Of a stretch of DNA of 64,000 bases, positions 55,414 through 64,000 are shown in pieces. The notes under the pieces were generated by a model. It did not search any database. It saw nothing but the letters and a program-made list of their open reading frames with translations, and had not been told where the DNA came from. Both the position numbers and the translations under genes were made by a program. Source of the stretch: JBAXXL01 sp037127915 (lineage in GTDB: Bacteria; Bacteroidota; Ignavibacteria; Kapaibacteriales; UBA2268). The stretch is from positions 58,194-122,193 of the forward strand of contig JBAXXL010000005.1 of the NCBI GenBank assembly GCA_037127915.1, written 5' to 3'. The first letter of the stretch is position 1. Every line of letters begins with the position of its first letter.

Positions 55414-58137
55414 ATGTCTTGTTGCAATTGTTCTGACAATGTAAAACGTGTATATACCTTCGGAAACGGTAAAGCCGAAGGCAAAGCCGAAATGAAAAAC
55501 CTATTAGGCGGTAAAGGCGCTAACTTAGCTGAAATGAATTTAATCGGTGTTCCTGTACCTGCAGGATTCACAATCACAACCGATGTATGTACTGAATACA
55601 ACGCATTAGGCCGCGATAAAGTTGTTGAACTGCTAAAAAGCGAAGTAGAAGCCGCAGTTATAACTTTAGAAGAAATAATGGGAACAAAATTCGGAAGTAA
55701 CGAAAATCCATTGTTATTATCAGTTCGTTCAGGTGCTCGCGCTTCTATGCCGGGTATGATGGACACAGTTTTGAATCTTGGTATGAACGACGATGCTGTA
55801 GCGAACTTAGCCGCTAAAACAGGCAACGAGCGTTTTGCTTGGGACTCATACCGCCGCTTTATCCAAATGTTTGGTGATGTTGTTTTGGGTATGAAACCTG
55901 AATCAAAAGAAGATATTGATCCATTCGAAGAAATAATGGAACACCTAAAAGCAGAAAAAGGCTATAAATTAGATACAGAATTTACAGTAGAAGATTTGAA
56001 AACTTTGGTAACAAACTTCAAAGTCGCAGTTAAAAAACAAACCGGTATGGACTTCCCTACTAATCCTTGGGAACAATTATGGGGTTCAGTAATGGCAGTT
56101 TTCGATAGCTGGCAAAACCCTCGCGCTATTTATTACCGCGCTTTGAACCAAATTCCTGCAGAATGGGGAACCGCTGTAAACGTACAAGCTATGGTATTCG
56201 GTAATATGGGTCTAAACTCCGGTACTGGTGTTGCTTTCACACGCGACGCAGGTACAGGTGAAGACATTTTCAACGGCGAATATTTGTTAGACGCTCAAGG
56301 TGAAGACGTTGTTGCCGGTATCCGTACACCACAACAAATCACTTTGGAAGGTTCACAACGCTGGGCAGTTTTACAAAGCATTACTGAAGTTGACCGTAAA
56401 AACAATTATCCTTCATTAGAAGAAGCAATGCCAAAAATTTATGAAGAATTGAACGCAATTCAACAAAAATTGGAAGACCATTATTCTGATATGCAAGACC
56501 TTGAATTTACTATTCAAGATGGTAAATTGTGGTTATTACAAACCAGAAGCGGAAAACGCACAGGTGCCGCTATGGTTAAAATTGCAATGGATATGCTCCG
56601 CCAAGGTGTAATTGACGAAAAAACAGCTTTGGAACGTCAATCTCCTAATAAATTAGATGAATTACTTCACCCTGTATTTTCAAAATCAGCCCTAAAAGCC
56701 GCAAAATCTTTAGCTAAAGGTTTGCCTGCTTCTCCGGGTGCCGCAACAGGTAAAATCGTTTTCTTCGCTGACGAAGCAAAGAATTATCCTGAATCAATCT
56801 TAGTTCGTATCGAAACTTCTCCTGAAGATTTGGAAGGTATGAACATAGCAAAAGGTATTTTGACAGCTCGCGGCGGTATGACTTCTCACGCGGCTGTAGT
56901 AGCTCGCGGAATGGGCAAATGTTGTGTATCAGGTGCAGGTACAATCCAAATCAATTACAAAGAACGCACATTAACAATGAGCGGCAAAACATTCAAAGAA
57001 GGTGACTGGATTTCATTGAACGGTTCAACCGGTGAAGTTTACGAAGGTAAAATTGACACAGTTGACGCAGATATGAGCGGTGATTTCGGTTTGTTGATGG
57101 AATTGGCTGACAAATACCGCACAATGGATGTTCGTACAAACGCCGACACTCCTCACGATGCAAGAGTTGCACACGAATTTGGTGCTCACGGTATCGGCTT
57201 ATGCCGTACAGAACACATGTTCTTCGAAGGCGAACGCATCAAAGCTATGCGCGAAATGATTTTAGCTGAAGACGAATCTAAACGCCGCCTTGCATTAGAA
57301 AAATTATTACCTTACCAACGCGAAGATTTCGAAGGAATTTTAGAAGCGATGGCCGGTTATGGCGTAACAATCCGCTTATTGGATCCTCCACTACACGAAT
57401 TCGTTCCTCACGAAGAAGCTAACCAATTAGAAATGGCTAAAGAAATGGGCGTTTCTGTTGAAGTAATCAAAGCTAAAGTTGATTCATTGCACGAATTTAA
57501 CCCTATGTTAGGACATCGTGGATGCCGCTTGGGTATCACATATCCTGAAATAACAGAAATGCAAGCACGCGCTATAATCGAAGCCGCAGTTAATTTGAAG
57601 AAAAAAGGCGTTGACGCTAAACCTGAGATTATGATTCCATTGATTGGTACAGCTAAAGAATTCAATTTACAAGAAGCTATTATCCGCCGCGTTGCTGAAG
57701 AAGTTTTCGCAGAAAAAGGAATGAGAGTTGATTATTTGGTTGGTACTATGATTGAAATTCCTCGCGCCGCTTTAACAGCCGCGTCTATCGCAGAAAAAGC
57801 TGAATTCTTCTCATTTGGTACAAATGACTTAACTCAAATGACATTTGGTTATTCACGCGACGACTCAGGTAAATTCTTACCTGTTTATATTGCTAACGGC
57901 GTTTTGAAAACCGACCCATTCCAAGTATTGGATCAAGAAGGTGTTGGTCAATTAGTGAAAATGGCTACTTTAAACGGTAGAGCAACCCGCCCAACCTTGA
58001 AAGTTGGTATTTGCGGCGAACACGGCGGCGAGCCAAGTTCCGTAGAATTCTGCCATAAAATTGGTTTGAACTACGTTTCCTGCTCACCATTCCGCGTTCC
58101 AATCGCTCGCTTAGCCGCCGCGCAAGCCGCAATGTAA
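55414..58137 (+). CDS. ppdK: pyruvate, phosphate dikinase
   Basis: Interconverts pyruvate, ATP and phosphate with PEP, AMP and PPi. 907 residues, a normal length. The nucleotide-binding domain (GKGANLAEM near 31-39, LLSVRSGARASMPGMMDT near 110) comes first. The swivelling domain has the phosphohistidine in GGMTSHAAVVARGMG (His about 492). The PEP-binding barrel has FGTNDLTQMTFGYSRDD and the final GICGEHGGEPSS. A GGAGA SD precedes the start. Codon use is biased toward GAA/AAA/GGT-type, as in highly expressed genes. Confidence 0.97.
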   Translation: MSCCNCSDNVKRVYTFGNGKAEGKAEMKNLLGGKGANLAEMNLIGVPVPAGFTITTDVCTEYNALGRDKVVELLKSEVEAAVITLEEIMGTKFGSNENPLLLSVRSGARASMPGMMDTVLNLGMNDDAVANLAAKTGNERFAWDSYRRFIQMFGDVVLGMKPESKEDIDPFEEIMEHLKAEKGYKLDTEFTVEDLKTLVTNFKVAVKKQTGMDFPTNPWEQLWGSVMAVFDSWQNPRAIYYRALNQIPAEWGTAVNVQAMVFGNMGLNSGTGVAFTRDAGTGEDIFNGEYLLDAQGEDVVAGIRTPQQITLEGSQRWAVLQSITEVDRKNNYPSLEEAMPKIYEELNAIQQKLEDHYSDMQDLEFTIQDGKLWLLQTRSGKRTGAAMVKIAMDMLRQGVIDEKTALERQSPNKLDELLHPVFSKSALKAAKSLAKGLPASPGAATGKIVFFADEAKNYPESILVRIETSPEDLEGMNIAKGILTARGGMTSHAAVVARGMGKCCVSGAGTIQINYKERTLTMSGKTFKEGDWISLNGSTGEVYEGKIDTVDADMSGDFGLLMELADKYRTMDVRTNADTPHDARVAHEFGAHGIGLCRTEHMFFEGERIKAMREMILAEDESKRRLALEKLLPYQREDFEGILEAMAGYGVTIRLLDPPLHEFVPHEEANQLEMAKEMGVSVEVIKAKVDSLHEFNPMLGHRGCRLGITYPEITEMQARAIIEAAVNLKKKGVDAKPEIMIPLIGTAKEFNLQEAIIRRVAEEVFAEKGMRVDYLVGTMIEIPRAALTAASIAEKAEFFSFGTNDLTQMTFGYSRDDSGKFLPVYIANGVLKTDPFQVLDQEGVGQLVKMATLNGRATRPTLKVGICGEHGGEPSSVEFCHKIGLNYVSCSPFRVPIARLAAAQAAM

Positions 58138-58185
58138 ATTCAATTACGAATTACAAATTACGAATTACGTTTTAACTTAATATGC

Positions 58186-58220
58186 AAAGTTCCTAAACTC
58201 AGGTTTGGGAACTTTTTTTT
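58186..58220 (+). terminator. ppdK intrinsic terminator
   Basis: AAAGTTCCTAAAC pairs with GTTTGGGAACTTT (one T-G wobble) around TCAG, followed by eight T. It is 49 bases after the ppdK stop. Confidence 0.9.
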
Positions 58221-58325
58221 ATTTATTTGCCATCCCCTTTTATTTTATTAATTTTGCAATATATCGAAACTAAATAGACAATAACTGATAATTAAAAGCA
58301 ATTCATGATTTGATAAGAGAATTAT

Positions 58326-59480
58326 ATGACAGAAATTGATAAAAATATTTCCAGCCAAGCTTACGAGCAATTTCTTAGCGAAATAGTAAACTTGGTTCAA
58401 AACCACCGAGTCCGAGCAGTTCAAACTGTTCAAACAATTTCCAATCAATTATATTGGAATATCGGCGAATTAATCATAGAAAAGCAAAGCATATACGGCT
58501 GGGGCAAGTCAATTGTGGAACGATTAAGCTCTGATTTGAAGCATTTACTAGGAGAAGGTATCAGTTGGTCACCACGAAATCTATGGTATATGCGGCAACT
58601 GGTAAGTGAATATTCAATTCTGAACCAAGTTGGTTCAGAATTAGAAACAGAAAAAAATGTTGATACTGAGATTCTAATTCTGAAGCAGGTTGCTTCAGAA
58701 TTAGCAAATATGAACCAACTTGGTTCAGAATTAGAGAAAGTGAAAAAGCTTGTTTTGGAAGTGCCTTGGCGGCATAATATACTTATTATACAAAAAGTTA
58801 AGGATATTAATGCGCGTATTTTTTATCTTCAAGCCACGGTTAAAAATAGATATAGCCGTTCGGTTTTATTGCACCAAATCGAAGCGGATGCTTACGGTAA
58901 TTATCTTTTAAATCCGACCCAACATAATTTTGCTCTTGCACTGCCTGAACATTTGCTTGAGCAAACCCAAGAAAGTATAAAAAGCGTCTATACGCTTGAT
59001 TTTTTGGATATAAACCAGCCAATGACGGAAAGACAATTAGAAACTACTATGGTAGAAAAAGTAAAACGTTTGATGATGGAATTCGGCTATGGGTTTTGCT
59101 TCGTTGGTAATCAATATAGACTAACATTGGGTGAAAAAGAATATTTTATTGACCTACTTTTTTATCATAGAATAGTCAAATGTTTGGTAGCTGTGGAATT
59201 GAAAGTAACCGAATTTGAGCCTGAATTTGTAGGGAAACTTGATTTTTATTTGCAACTCATTGATGAACAACTGAAACAACCGGACGACAAACCAAGTATT
59301 GGTATTTTGCTAGTTCCAAGCAAAGACCGTTTAGAAGTGGAATATGCTTTGAGAACTGCTACTAAACCAATAGGTGTATCACAATATAAATTAAGTAAAA
59401 AACTGCCTAATGAACTTCAAGGTAAATTACCTTCTGCCGAAGACTTTCAAAAACTGCTTAAAAAACCTAATAAGAAATAA
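58326..59480 (+). CDS. DUF1016 (YhcG-like) PD-(D/E)XK nuclease, plus-strand copy
   Basis: 384 residues. The N-terminal domain has QLYWNIGELIIEKQSIYGWGKSIV and the C-terminal domain EYFIDLLFYHRIVKCLVAVELKVTEF, i.e. the nuclease D/ExK motif. The VPWRHNILIIQKVKD segment is the usual link to the nuclease half. The linker before it contains repeats coded by TTCTGAACCAA-type palindromes. It is followed by a DUF2007 gene 2 bases downstream. It is a paralogue of 54005-55204 but only moderately similar in the N-terminal half. Confidence 0.8.
   Translation: MTEIDKNISSQAYEQFLSEIVNLVQNHRVRAVQTVQTISNQLYWNIGELIIEKQSIYGWGKSIVERLSSDLKHLLGEGISWSPRNLWYMRQLVSEYSILNQVGSELETEKNVDTEILILKQVASELANMNQLGSELEKVKKLVLEVPWRHNILIIQKVKDINARIFYLQATVKNRYSRSVLLHQIEADAYGNYLLNPTQHNFALALPEHLLEQTQESIKSVYTLDFLDINQPMTERQLETTMVEKVKRLMMEFGYGFCFVGNQYRLTLGEKEYFIDLLFYHRIVKCLVAVELKVTEFEPEFVGKLDFYLQLIDEQLKQPDDKPSIGILLVPSKDRLEVEYALRTATKPIGVSQYKLSKKLPNELQGKLPSAEDFQKLLKKPNKK
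58618..58727. repeat. palindromes in the second DUF1016 gene
   Basis: TTCTGAACCAA-G-TTGGTTCAGAA (58618-58640), TTCTGAAGCA-GGT-TGCTTCAGAA (58678-58700) and TGAACCAA-C-TTGGTTCA (58711-58727) are inverted repeats inside the coding sequence, in the linker. They keep the frame and encode LNQVGSE-, LKQVASE- and MNQLGSE-type words. Confidence 0.85.
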
Positions 59481-59482
59481 TA

Positions 59483-59881
59483 ATGAATCATAACCATATA
59501 ACCAGCCTTACAACCTGCAATAATACACTCGAAGCCAATATGATACAAAATATGTTGGAAAACGAAGGTATTGAGTGCTTTTTAACTAACGAAACGACTT
59601 CATCACTAACTTATGGATATTTGGGTGGATTGGCATCCGGTATTCAAATTATGATAAATGAGAAAGATGGCGACGAAGCGATACGAGTAATAAACCAATT
59701 CAGATTGCAAAATAAAACTCAATGCCCTAACTGCAAATCAAATAACGTAGTTTCAAAATTCGGCGATAAAAAATTCGGGAAAATTATTTTGTTACTACTG
59801 GTACTAATTACAATGATTCCATTTGTAAGTACCAAAGCTGTTTATTTGTGCAAAGATTGTGGAAGCGAGTTTAAGGTATGA
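59483..59881 (+). CDS. DUF2007 domain protein with C-terminal zinc ribbon
   Basis: 132 residues. An N-terminal DUF2007-like signal-sensor domain (NTLEANMIQNMLENEGIECF) is followed by CPNCKSNN (79-86), a membrane segment (IILLLLVLITMIPFVS, about 99-114), and CKDCGSEF, forming a split zinc ribbon around the helix. Function is unknown. It is coupled to the DUF1016 gene. Confidence 0.7.
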   Translation: MNHNHITSLTTCNNTLEANMIQNMLENEGIECFLTNETTSSLTYGYLGGLASGIQIMINEKDGDEAIRVINQFRLQNKTQCPNCKSNNVVSKFGDKKFGKIILLLLVLITMIPFVSTKAVYLCKDCGSEFKV

Positions 59882-60423
59882 TTCTACATTGCTTTTTAAA
59901 TTCCAAATCGATTAAAATAAATTAAAATATTTATTCATATAATTCTTCTTTAATAATGGATTAATAATATGATATTATTAGAAACAAACGAAATAACAGC
60001 GGAAAATTTATGGAAAATGTAAACTATTAATTATTGCCACAAACTGTGCAAATTCCAAATGTTCCGCACTTGTGGCTTTTCCCTTTTAATTCCGCTAACT
60101 TACTGCCAATTCCGCCACCGAACACAATTACCCCCGAACACCACATTACGAATTCCATTCCATTTTTTTCAAGAAGAATGCCCCCCAAAGAAATCAAGAG
60201 AAGAACACCGCTTACGCGGTGTAGTTGCCACTTTAGGTATTATTCGCAGTTAAAGTGGCAAAGTTTTTTACAGGGTACTTTTTCGCATTGTTCGCAGTTA
60301 TTCGCATTATTATTCGCAATTAGTCGCAGGTTATTGTGGAATGTAGTGTATAAAAATAGGCCTTATTTATTCGCAATTAGTCGCAATATTAAGGCCTTTA
60401 ATGTGGTAGTTCTAAGTTTGGGA
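59882..60423. repeat. intergenic region with hairpins and TTCGCA repeats
   Basis: Several elements lie here. A GCCACAA/TTGTGGC dyad (60036-60076) is followed by TTTT. An ACACCGC-TTAC-GCGGTGT hairpin is at 60205-60222. A TTGCCACTTTA/TAAAGTGGCAA dyad (60225-60261) is followed by a T-run. Then come TTCGCA-type repeats from 60243 to 60385, including the 19-base direct repeat TTATTCGCAATTAGTCGCA at 60310-60328 and 60367-60385. An AGGCCTTA/TAAGGCCT pair encloses the second copy. No gene is credible here. Confidence 0.7.
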
Positions 60424-60867
60424 TTATATTTTAGGCATAATAATTCGGACAACTGCTGTACAACTACAATAGTCCTCTAATTTTTTACGAACATTTTTAT
60501 ACGCGGGGAAACGGACATAAATATAATCATCATCGCCAATCACTGTTAATAATAGACCGGATTTAATATATGGTATAGCGCGTATTTCTTGGCCGGCAGG
60601 ATCAAAATATATTTGCCATACTATAGAATATACCATTGAGGGATCATAATATGTCATGCTCGAATAATTGTATATTGTAAATCCAAGCGATGTTTGCTTT
60701 TCATCTGAATACATCAACCCTTCAGAAAGCATTATTTCGTAAATCTTTTTGACAGCCTCTTGTTCGGTTTTTTTACAATCAAACTTATGGTCTATTACCG
60801 TTTTCTGTACCGTACACGAAGAGACTGTTATTGCTACGCAGATTATTAATAAAATAACCTTTTTCAT
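60424..60867 (-). CDS. lipoprotein of unknown function
   Basis: 147 residues. The N-terminus MKKVILLIICVAITVSSC carries a lipobox ending at Cys18, so the protein is lipid-anchored. The mature part is Tyr/Asp-rich with no recognised domain. It sits alone between two repeat clusters and next to the Mu-like element. It may belong to the flanking element or to the host. Confidence 0.65.
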   Translation of the reverse strand: MKKVILLIICVAITVSSCTVQKTVIDHKFDCKKTEQEAVKKIYEIMLSEGLMYSDEKQTSLGFTIYNYSSMTYYDPSMVYSIVWQIYFDPAGQEIRAIPYIKSGLLLTVIGDDDYIYVRFPAYKNVRKKLEDYCSCTAVVRIIMPKI

Positions 60868-60994
60868 AAATACACCTTATTTTAAATACATAAAAAAAAA
60901 TAACAACACAAAATTACAAATTATTTTCAATTTATTTCAATTATTTTAAGAAATTATTTGGTTTGTATTGAAATTCTTTTTAATTTCGCATTAT

Positions 60995-61077
60995 AAAATG
61001 TGAACAAAAATGCAACAAAATGTGAACAAGATTCGTAAACAAAATGTGAACAAGACATGAGCATCAATGTGAACAAG
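60995..61077 (+). repeat. four AATGTGAACAA repeats, likely transposase sites
   Basis: AAAATGTGAACAA starts at 60995, 61017 and 61041, and CAATGTGAACAAG is at 61065-61077. Spacing is 22-24 bases, two turns of DNA. They lie 150-230 bases before the first gene of the Mu-like module. That is where transposase end-binding sites are expected. A TGTATTGA word at 60964-60971 resembles the Mu left end, but the true end is not fixed. Confidence 0.6.
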
Positions 61078-61225
61078 ACGGATACATATATTTAACATAC
61101 TATTGTAAACAACTATTATATATTTATTATTATGCGCCCTTTTTATCGTTCTTTAACAATTTTTTTATTAACTTACTTAATGTTATTTTTGAACATCCGC
61201 ATCGTGTACGCCTTTATTTAATACA

Positions 61226-61441
61226 ATGAATAAAGAAACAATCATGGCAGATGAATATAATTTTAAGGATCCCGAATTTCGTGGAATACTTACTATTATC
61301 GCAAAAAGGCACGATGTTAATCGTTCTGCGATATGTATGTCAATCAAGCGCGGTTCGGGGAAGTACATTGAAGAAATTAATAAGGAGATTAAAAAGAGAA
61401 GAAAGGCTCGCGAAGAATTCAAGAAATTGATTCAAAAGTAG
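61226..61441 (+). CDS. small HTH-like protein of the Mu-like element
   Basis: 71 residues. The segment ILTIIAKRHDVNRSAICMSIKR (about 21-42) has the shape of a helix-turn-helix. The C-terminus is a basic helix (IKKRRKAREEFKKLIQK). Its position directly before the transposase, 6 bases upstream, matches that of the Ner regulator of Mu-like phages, but sequence identity to Ner is not shown. ATG 61244 is an alternative start. Confidence 0.5.
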   Translation: MNKETIMADEYNFKDPEFRGILTIIAKRHDVNRSAICMSIKRGSGKYIEEINKEIKKRRKAREEFKKLIQK

Positions 61442-61447
61442 CAAAAC

Positions 61448-63469
61448 ATGAGCAAAAAATATTTATACAGCGTCGGTGAGTTAGTCAATGCCGATTATAT
61501 CGCCGCTAAAGCGGGCATCACGGCAAAATCCGTGTACAAGAAAAAAGGATTAGAAATCTACAAATCAGATAAAACTATTCCTTCACCTACCGGTAAGGGT
61601 AGGCCCGTACAATTGTATAATATAGAAGCTCTGAGTCTATACAACATAGCGCCTCAAAAATTCCAGGCCGATGATATGCAAAAAAACAGTATAACACGAA
61701 AGAAACGCGAAGACGTAGGCAAACCACGCTCGATGTCCCAGGAACTTTGGGAGTACGGCGTCAAGCTAATAAAAGAAGCCTATATCAATCATCCGGTACG
61801 CGATTGTCGCTTAATATGCGAACGAGTGTGCGCCCAGCTACAACAGAACGGTTATCCCGACGCGGACGCCGATAAATTCTATAAGTCTATAATGCGGAAA
61901 GAACCTAAGCGCGGTAAATACGGCGTATTCTTTGCGGATTCCCAAAACTGGGAAGTGCTTAGGCAATGTAATATGCAGAACTCTAAGTTCGCTTTAAATT
62001 CAGGCACGACACGGTATGATATTTTTAGCATAATGATGACCGGCGGATTAGCCGGTAAAGGTTATGGAGCTTGCAGAATTATAGTTATAGATGACTTTGA
62101 ACGCGACGTAGCCGTTAATCACAACGGAACCCCTACTAAACCTCAGGGCTTAGCCTATATTGACGGTCTAACCGGGTTCCCTTTATATTATATGGGTACC
62201 GAAGATATTACAACAGCCTCCGTAGCGCGTGGCATTCTCACCGTCGCATACCATTACGGCTTATACGATGATACAATCTGGATTATCGAGAATTCCCACG
62301 TTATGAAAAACGTCAATATCAACGGCTTAATCAACACTCTTTATTCGCCCGAACAATTAGAAAAATTCAAAGATTATAAATGGATTACCGCGCTGTACCA
62401 TCAGCCGCCAATGCCGATTATTCACAATCCGCCGCACATTCCGCGCCACGTTTCCAAAGCGAAAATCGAATCTCAATTCAACCGCGTTAAACGTGAATTC
62501 GATGCCATATATGCGCCGCTTCAATTCACTGGTGGAAACCGTTCTGAATCCGTTACCCTTACCCGCGCGCGTATGCCATACTACGCTTCTAAGAATCTGG
62601 ATAAACTTCCCGAACATCTGAAGCTTGTGCCGTTGGTTGATTATTGGCTCGACTTTAAATATTGGATGTACGACGATCCCGTGCTTGCATATATTGACCG
62701 TCCACGCCCGAAGTTTTCTAAAATCGCCCGTTCATTGGGCATTAAAAACACTCTTCGAGAGATGTTCAGCTATTTCGATTCTCCGACCGAACGCGAAATC
62801 CCATCTATGAACATCGAACGTTTCTCGAAGATTTTATTCTTCGCTCAGCCAAGCCGCACCAAGCAGGACCGCTTGCTGAAACTTACAACAAAAAATTATT
62901 CATCTATCAGCTGTACGATTTCCACCGAAACGGTGAATCTGATCAGCGAAGTATTTGTCAACCTTATTGGTCATCGTGTCGCTGTCCTGCCTATCCCCGA
63001 CGACGATACTCATTTTGTGGTTATGCTGGCCGATCGCCCGGATGATCCAGAGTTCGTCGGAGTCTTCAAAAATCAATACGCTCGAACCTTCGAAGATGCT
63101 GATTCTATGAGAGCACACGCCCGTAAAGTGCGTACTAATCTCGACCATCAGTTGGGAAAAGTTATCGAGCAATCTAAAATATCCAAGCCTGCGTTATCTC
63201 CACATCGCGACGCAAAAAAGAACACCGTACTATCTCCTCAAACTCCTGATCTCCTCAGCGATGGTAACGTAGGCTGGATTAATAACCTTCAAGACGATGT
63301 CGTAGAAGGTCAAGAAGTAAACAAACTTTCGCGTGCCATCGAAGTTCAAGCACTTCCGGTACACGAAGAAAATATAAAACCCTCAATTAATTTATTAGAT
63401 CAGAAGCGTAACGAAATGCTTGAACGCGCCCGCGCTTCTCTAAAAGGAGTATCTTATGGCAAGAGGTAG
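61448..63469 (+). CDS. MuA-type DDE transposase
   Basis: 673 residues, like MuA (663). An N-terminal HTH-like part (LVNADYIAAKAGITAKSVYKK) leads to a catalytic core. Candidate acidic residues are Asp215/Asp216 in VIDDFERD, Glu281 in IWIIENS and Glu341 in KAKIESQFNRVKREF. The second position has Glu where MuA has Asp (IDN). The C-terminal third would carry the target and oligomer regions. Codons are more GC-rich than in host genes nearby. No MuB-like ATPase gene follows immediately. The start is ATG 61448, 6 bases after the HTH gene. Confidence 0.8.
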   Translation: MSKKYLYSVGELVNADYIAAKAGITAKSVYKKKGLEIYKSDKTIPSPTGKGRPVQLYNIEALSLYNIAPQKFQADDMQKNSITRKKREDVGKPRSMSQELWEYGVKLIKEAYINHPVRDCRLICERVCAQLQQNGYPDADADKFYKSIMRKEPKRGKYGVFFADSQNWEVLRQCNMQNSKFALNSGTTRYDIFSIMMTGGLAGKGYGACRIIVIDDFERDVAVNHNGTPTKPQGLAYIDGLTGFPLYYMGTEDITTASVARGILTVAYHYGLYDDTIWIIENSHVMKNVNINGLINTLYSPEQLEKFKDYKWITALYHQPPMPIIHNPPHIPRHVSKAKIESQFNRVKREFDAIYAPLQFTGGNRSESVTLTRARMPYYASKNLDKLPEHLKLVPLVDYWLDFKYWMYDDPVLAYIDRPRPKFSKIARSLGIKNTLREMFSYFDSPTEREIPSMNIERFSKILFFAQPSRTKQDRLLKLTTKNYSSISCTISTETVNLISEVFVNLIGHRVAVLPIPDDDTHFVVMLADRPDDPEFVGVFKNQYARTFEDADSMRAHARKVRTNLDHQLGKVIEQSKISKPALSPHRDAKKNTVLSPQTPDLLSDGNVGWINNLQDDVVEGQEVNKLSRAIEVQALPVHEENIKPSINLLDQKRNEMLERARASLKGVSYGKR

Positions 63470-63875
63470 AAAACCCCTCATCACTAAATCCGATTCAATC
63501 GCCAAACAAGTTGACGTTAAAATCGGTGAGTTCTATAACGCCCTTCAGTCTTCGGGTTTCCCCGAATCTGAAATCGCATTCATCCACGACATAACTCACG
63601 AGATGAATAAGCGTTCAATGGATAAAGCCGCAAAAACCGAATTACTAAACGAACTTACCGCACTGTACAAGTCGGAAAAAGCCCGCGTTAAAGCTGAACT
63701 TGAATCCTCCGACGCTTTCACTATGATCAAAGAAACAGCCGCCGATATTAACCGCGCTGAAACTGAATTCAACATACTTTCTACTAAATATATTGGTTAT
63801 TTGGAACTCATCCGCGGGCGCATAACCTCCGGTGAACACGTTCCCGATTCAGTTCAAAAACTACTAAACGGATAA
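63456..63875 (+). CDS. hypothetical protein of the Mu-like element
   Basis: 139 residues, helical, charged, with AGGAG before the ATG. It overlaps the transposase by 14 bases. The order ITHEMNKRSMDKAAKTELLN, then a long helix and a VPDSVQKLLNG tail, is not a known family to me. It occupies the place where MuB would be, but no P-loop is seen. Confidence 0.6.
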   Translation: MARGRKPLITKSDSIAKQVDVKIGEFYNALQSSGFPESEIAFIHDITHEMNKRSMDKAAKTELLNELTALYKSEKARVKAELESSDAFTMIKETAADINRAETEFNILSTKYIGYLELIRGRITSGEHVPDSVQKLLNG

Positions 63876-63880
63876 CCACA

Positions 63881-64000
63881 ATGCAAAATACTATCCAAAT
63901 CCTATGGCAGATGCTGTTGATCACCATCTTATCAACGACGGTTATCGTCGCTAACCACCGCCTCCGTCGCTCGTGGCATTCTGAAAGTCGCTTTTATGTG
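63881..64000 (+). CDS. partial membrane protein of the Mu-like element
   Basis: The first 40 residues read MQNTIQILWQMLLITILSTT, then VIVANHRLRRSWHSESRFYV, and the frame stays open at the window end. A single N-terminal membrane helix is followed by a basic segment. It begins 5 bases after the previous stop, in the same operon. Confidence 0.5.
   Translation, partial: MQNTIQILWQMLLITILSTTVIVANHRLRRSWHSESRFYV

Noticed and set aside
60034..60480. 148-codon ORF on the plus strand
   Set aside because: It crosses several hairpins and the TTCGCA repeats and overlaps the end of the lipoprotein gene; the protein is atypical.
60964..60971. Exact left end of the Mu-like element (TGTATTGA)
   Set aside because: Eight bases matching the Mu end by eye are too few to fix the boundary without the right end or a target duplication.
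63456..63875. MuB target-selection ATPase
   Set aside because: The position fits, but the protein is 139 residues and has no P-loop.

Overview
The window looks like the chromosome of an AT-rich member of the Bacteroidota/FCB group. The evidence is type IX secretion sorting domains on secreted proteins, a SusC/TonB-type receptor, several Bacteroidota-style promoters (TAnnTTTG -7 boxes, one with a well spaced TTTG -33 box), weak Shine-Dalgarno sites, and many dispersed palindromic intergenic repeats. I cannot assign a genus. No rRNA, tRNA or CRISPR array was seen.

Layout. 0.2-8.7 kb: leuS, a LysE-type exporter, a P-loop protein, an RhlE-type RNA helicase and two secreted proteins, one a T9SS-exported zinc protease. 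8.9-14.3 kb: a GH106-like glycosidase, a membrane protein and the lysC-lysA pair. 14.9-20.5 kb: accessory genes, including a PTP-like protein with a Cys-to-Ser change, a UDG-like protein, a DUF3800 cassette and unknowns. 20.5-26 kb: five tandem MDR/quinone-oxidoreductase paralogues around a DUF4386 membrane protein. 26-39 kb: envelope and secreted proteins (T9SS esterase, CPBP protease, S41-like protein, NapH-like ferredoxin, TonB receptor, porin-like protein), two Crp/Fnr regulators, a HicBA pair with a nonsense-mutated toxin, and a shared leader motif before several of these genes.

39.3-45.5 kb holds the most unusual locus. It is a four-gene operon behind a strong Bacteroidota promoter and closed by a large hairpin. 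It encodes two divergent Dop/PafA (Pup ligase/depupylase) family proteins. Between them lies a small PD-(D/E)XK-like protein whose C-terminus is Gly-Val-Gln, recalling the C-terminal Gln of Pup. The last gene is a DUF4407 coiled-coil membrane protein. There is no proteasome gene nearby. I propose it as a candidate pupylation-like conjugation system with a nuclease-like modifier and a membrane partner.

45.5-60 kb: mostly housekeeping (DUF1015, PIF1-like helicase, uvrA, AlkD-like, ppdK), with a 12-cluster Tat-exported polyferredoxin, a MITE-like 130 bp element and two DUF1016 (YhcG-like) nucleases that carry different in-frame palindromic repeats at the same linker. 60-64 kb: a lipoprotein gene flanked by repeat clusters, then the start of a Mu-like transposable element (small HTH-like protein, MuA-type transposase, two further genes) that runs off the window.
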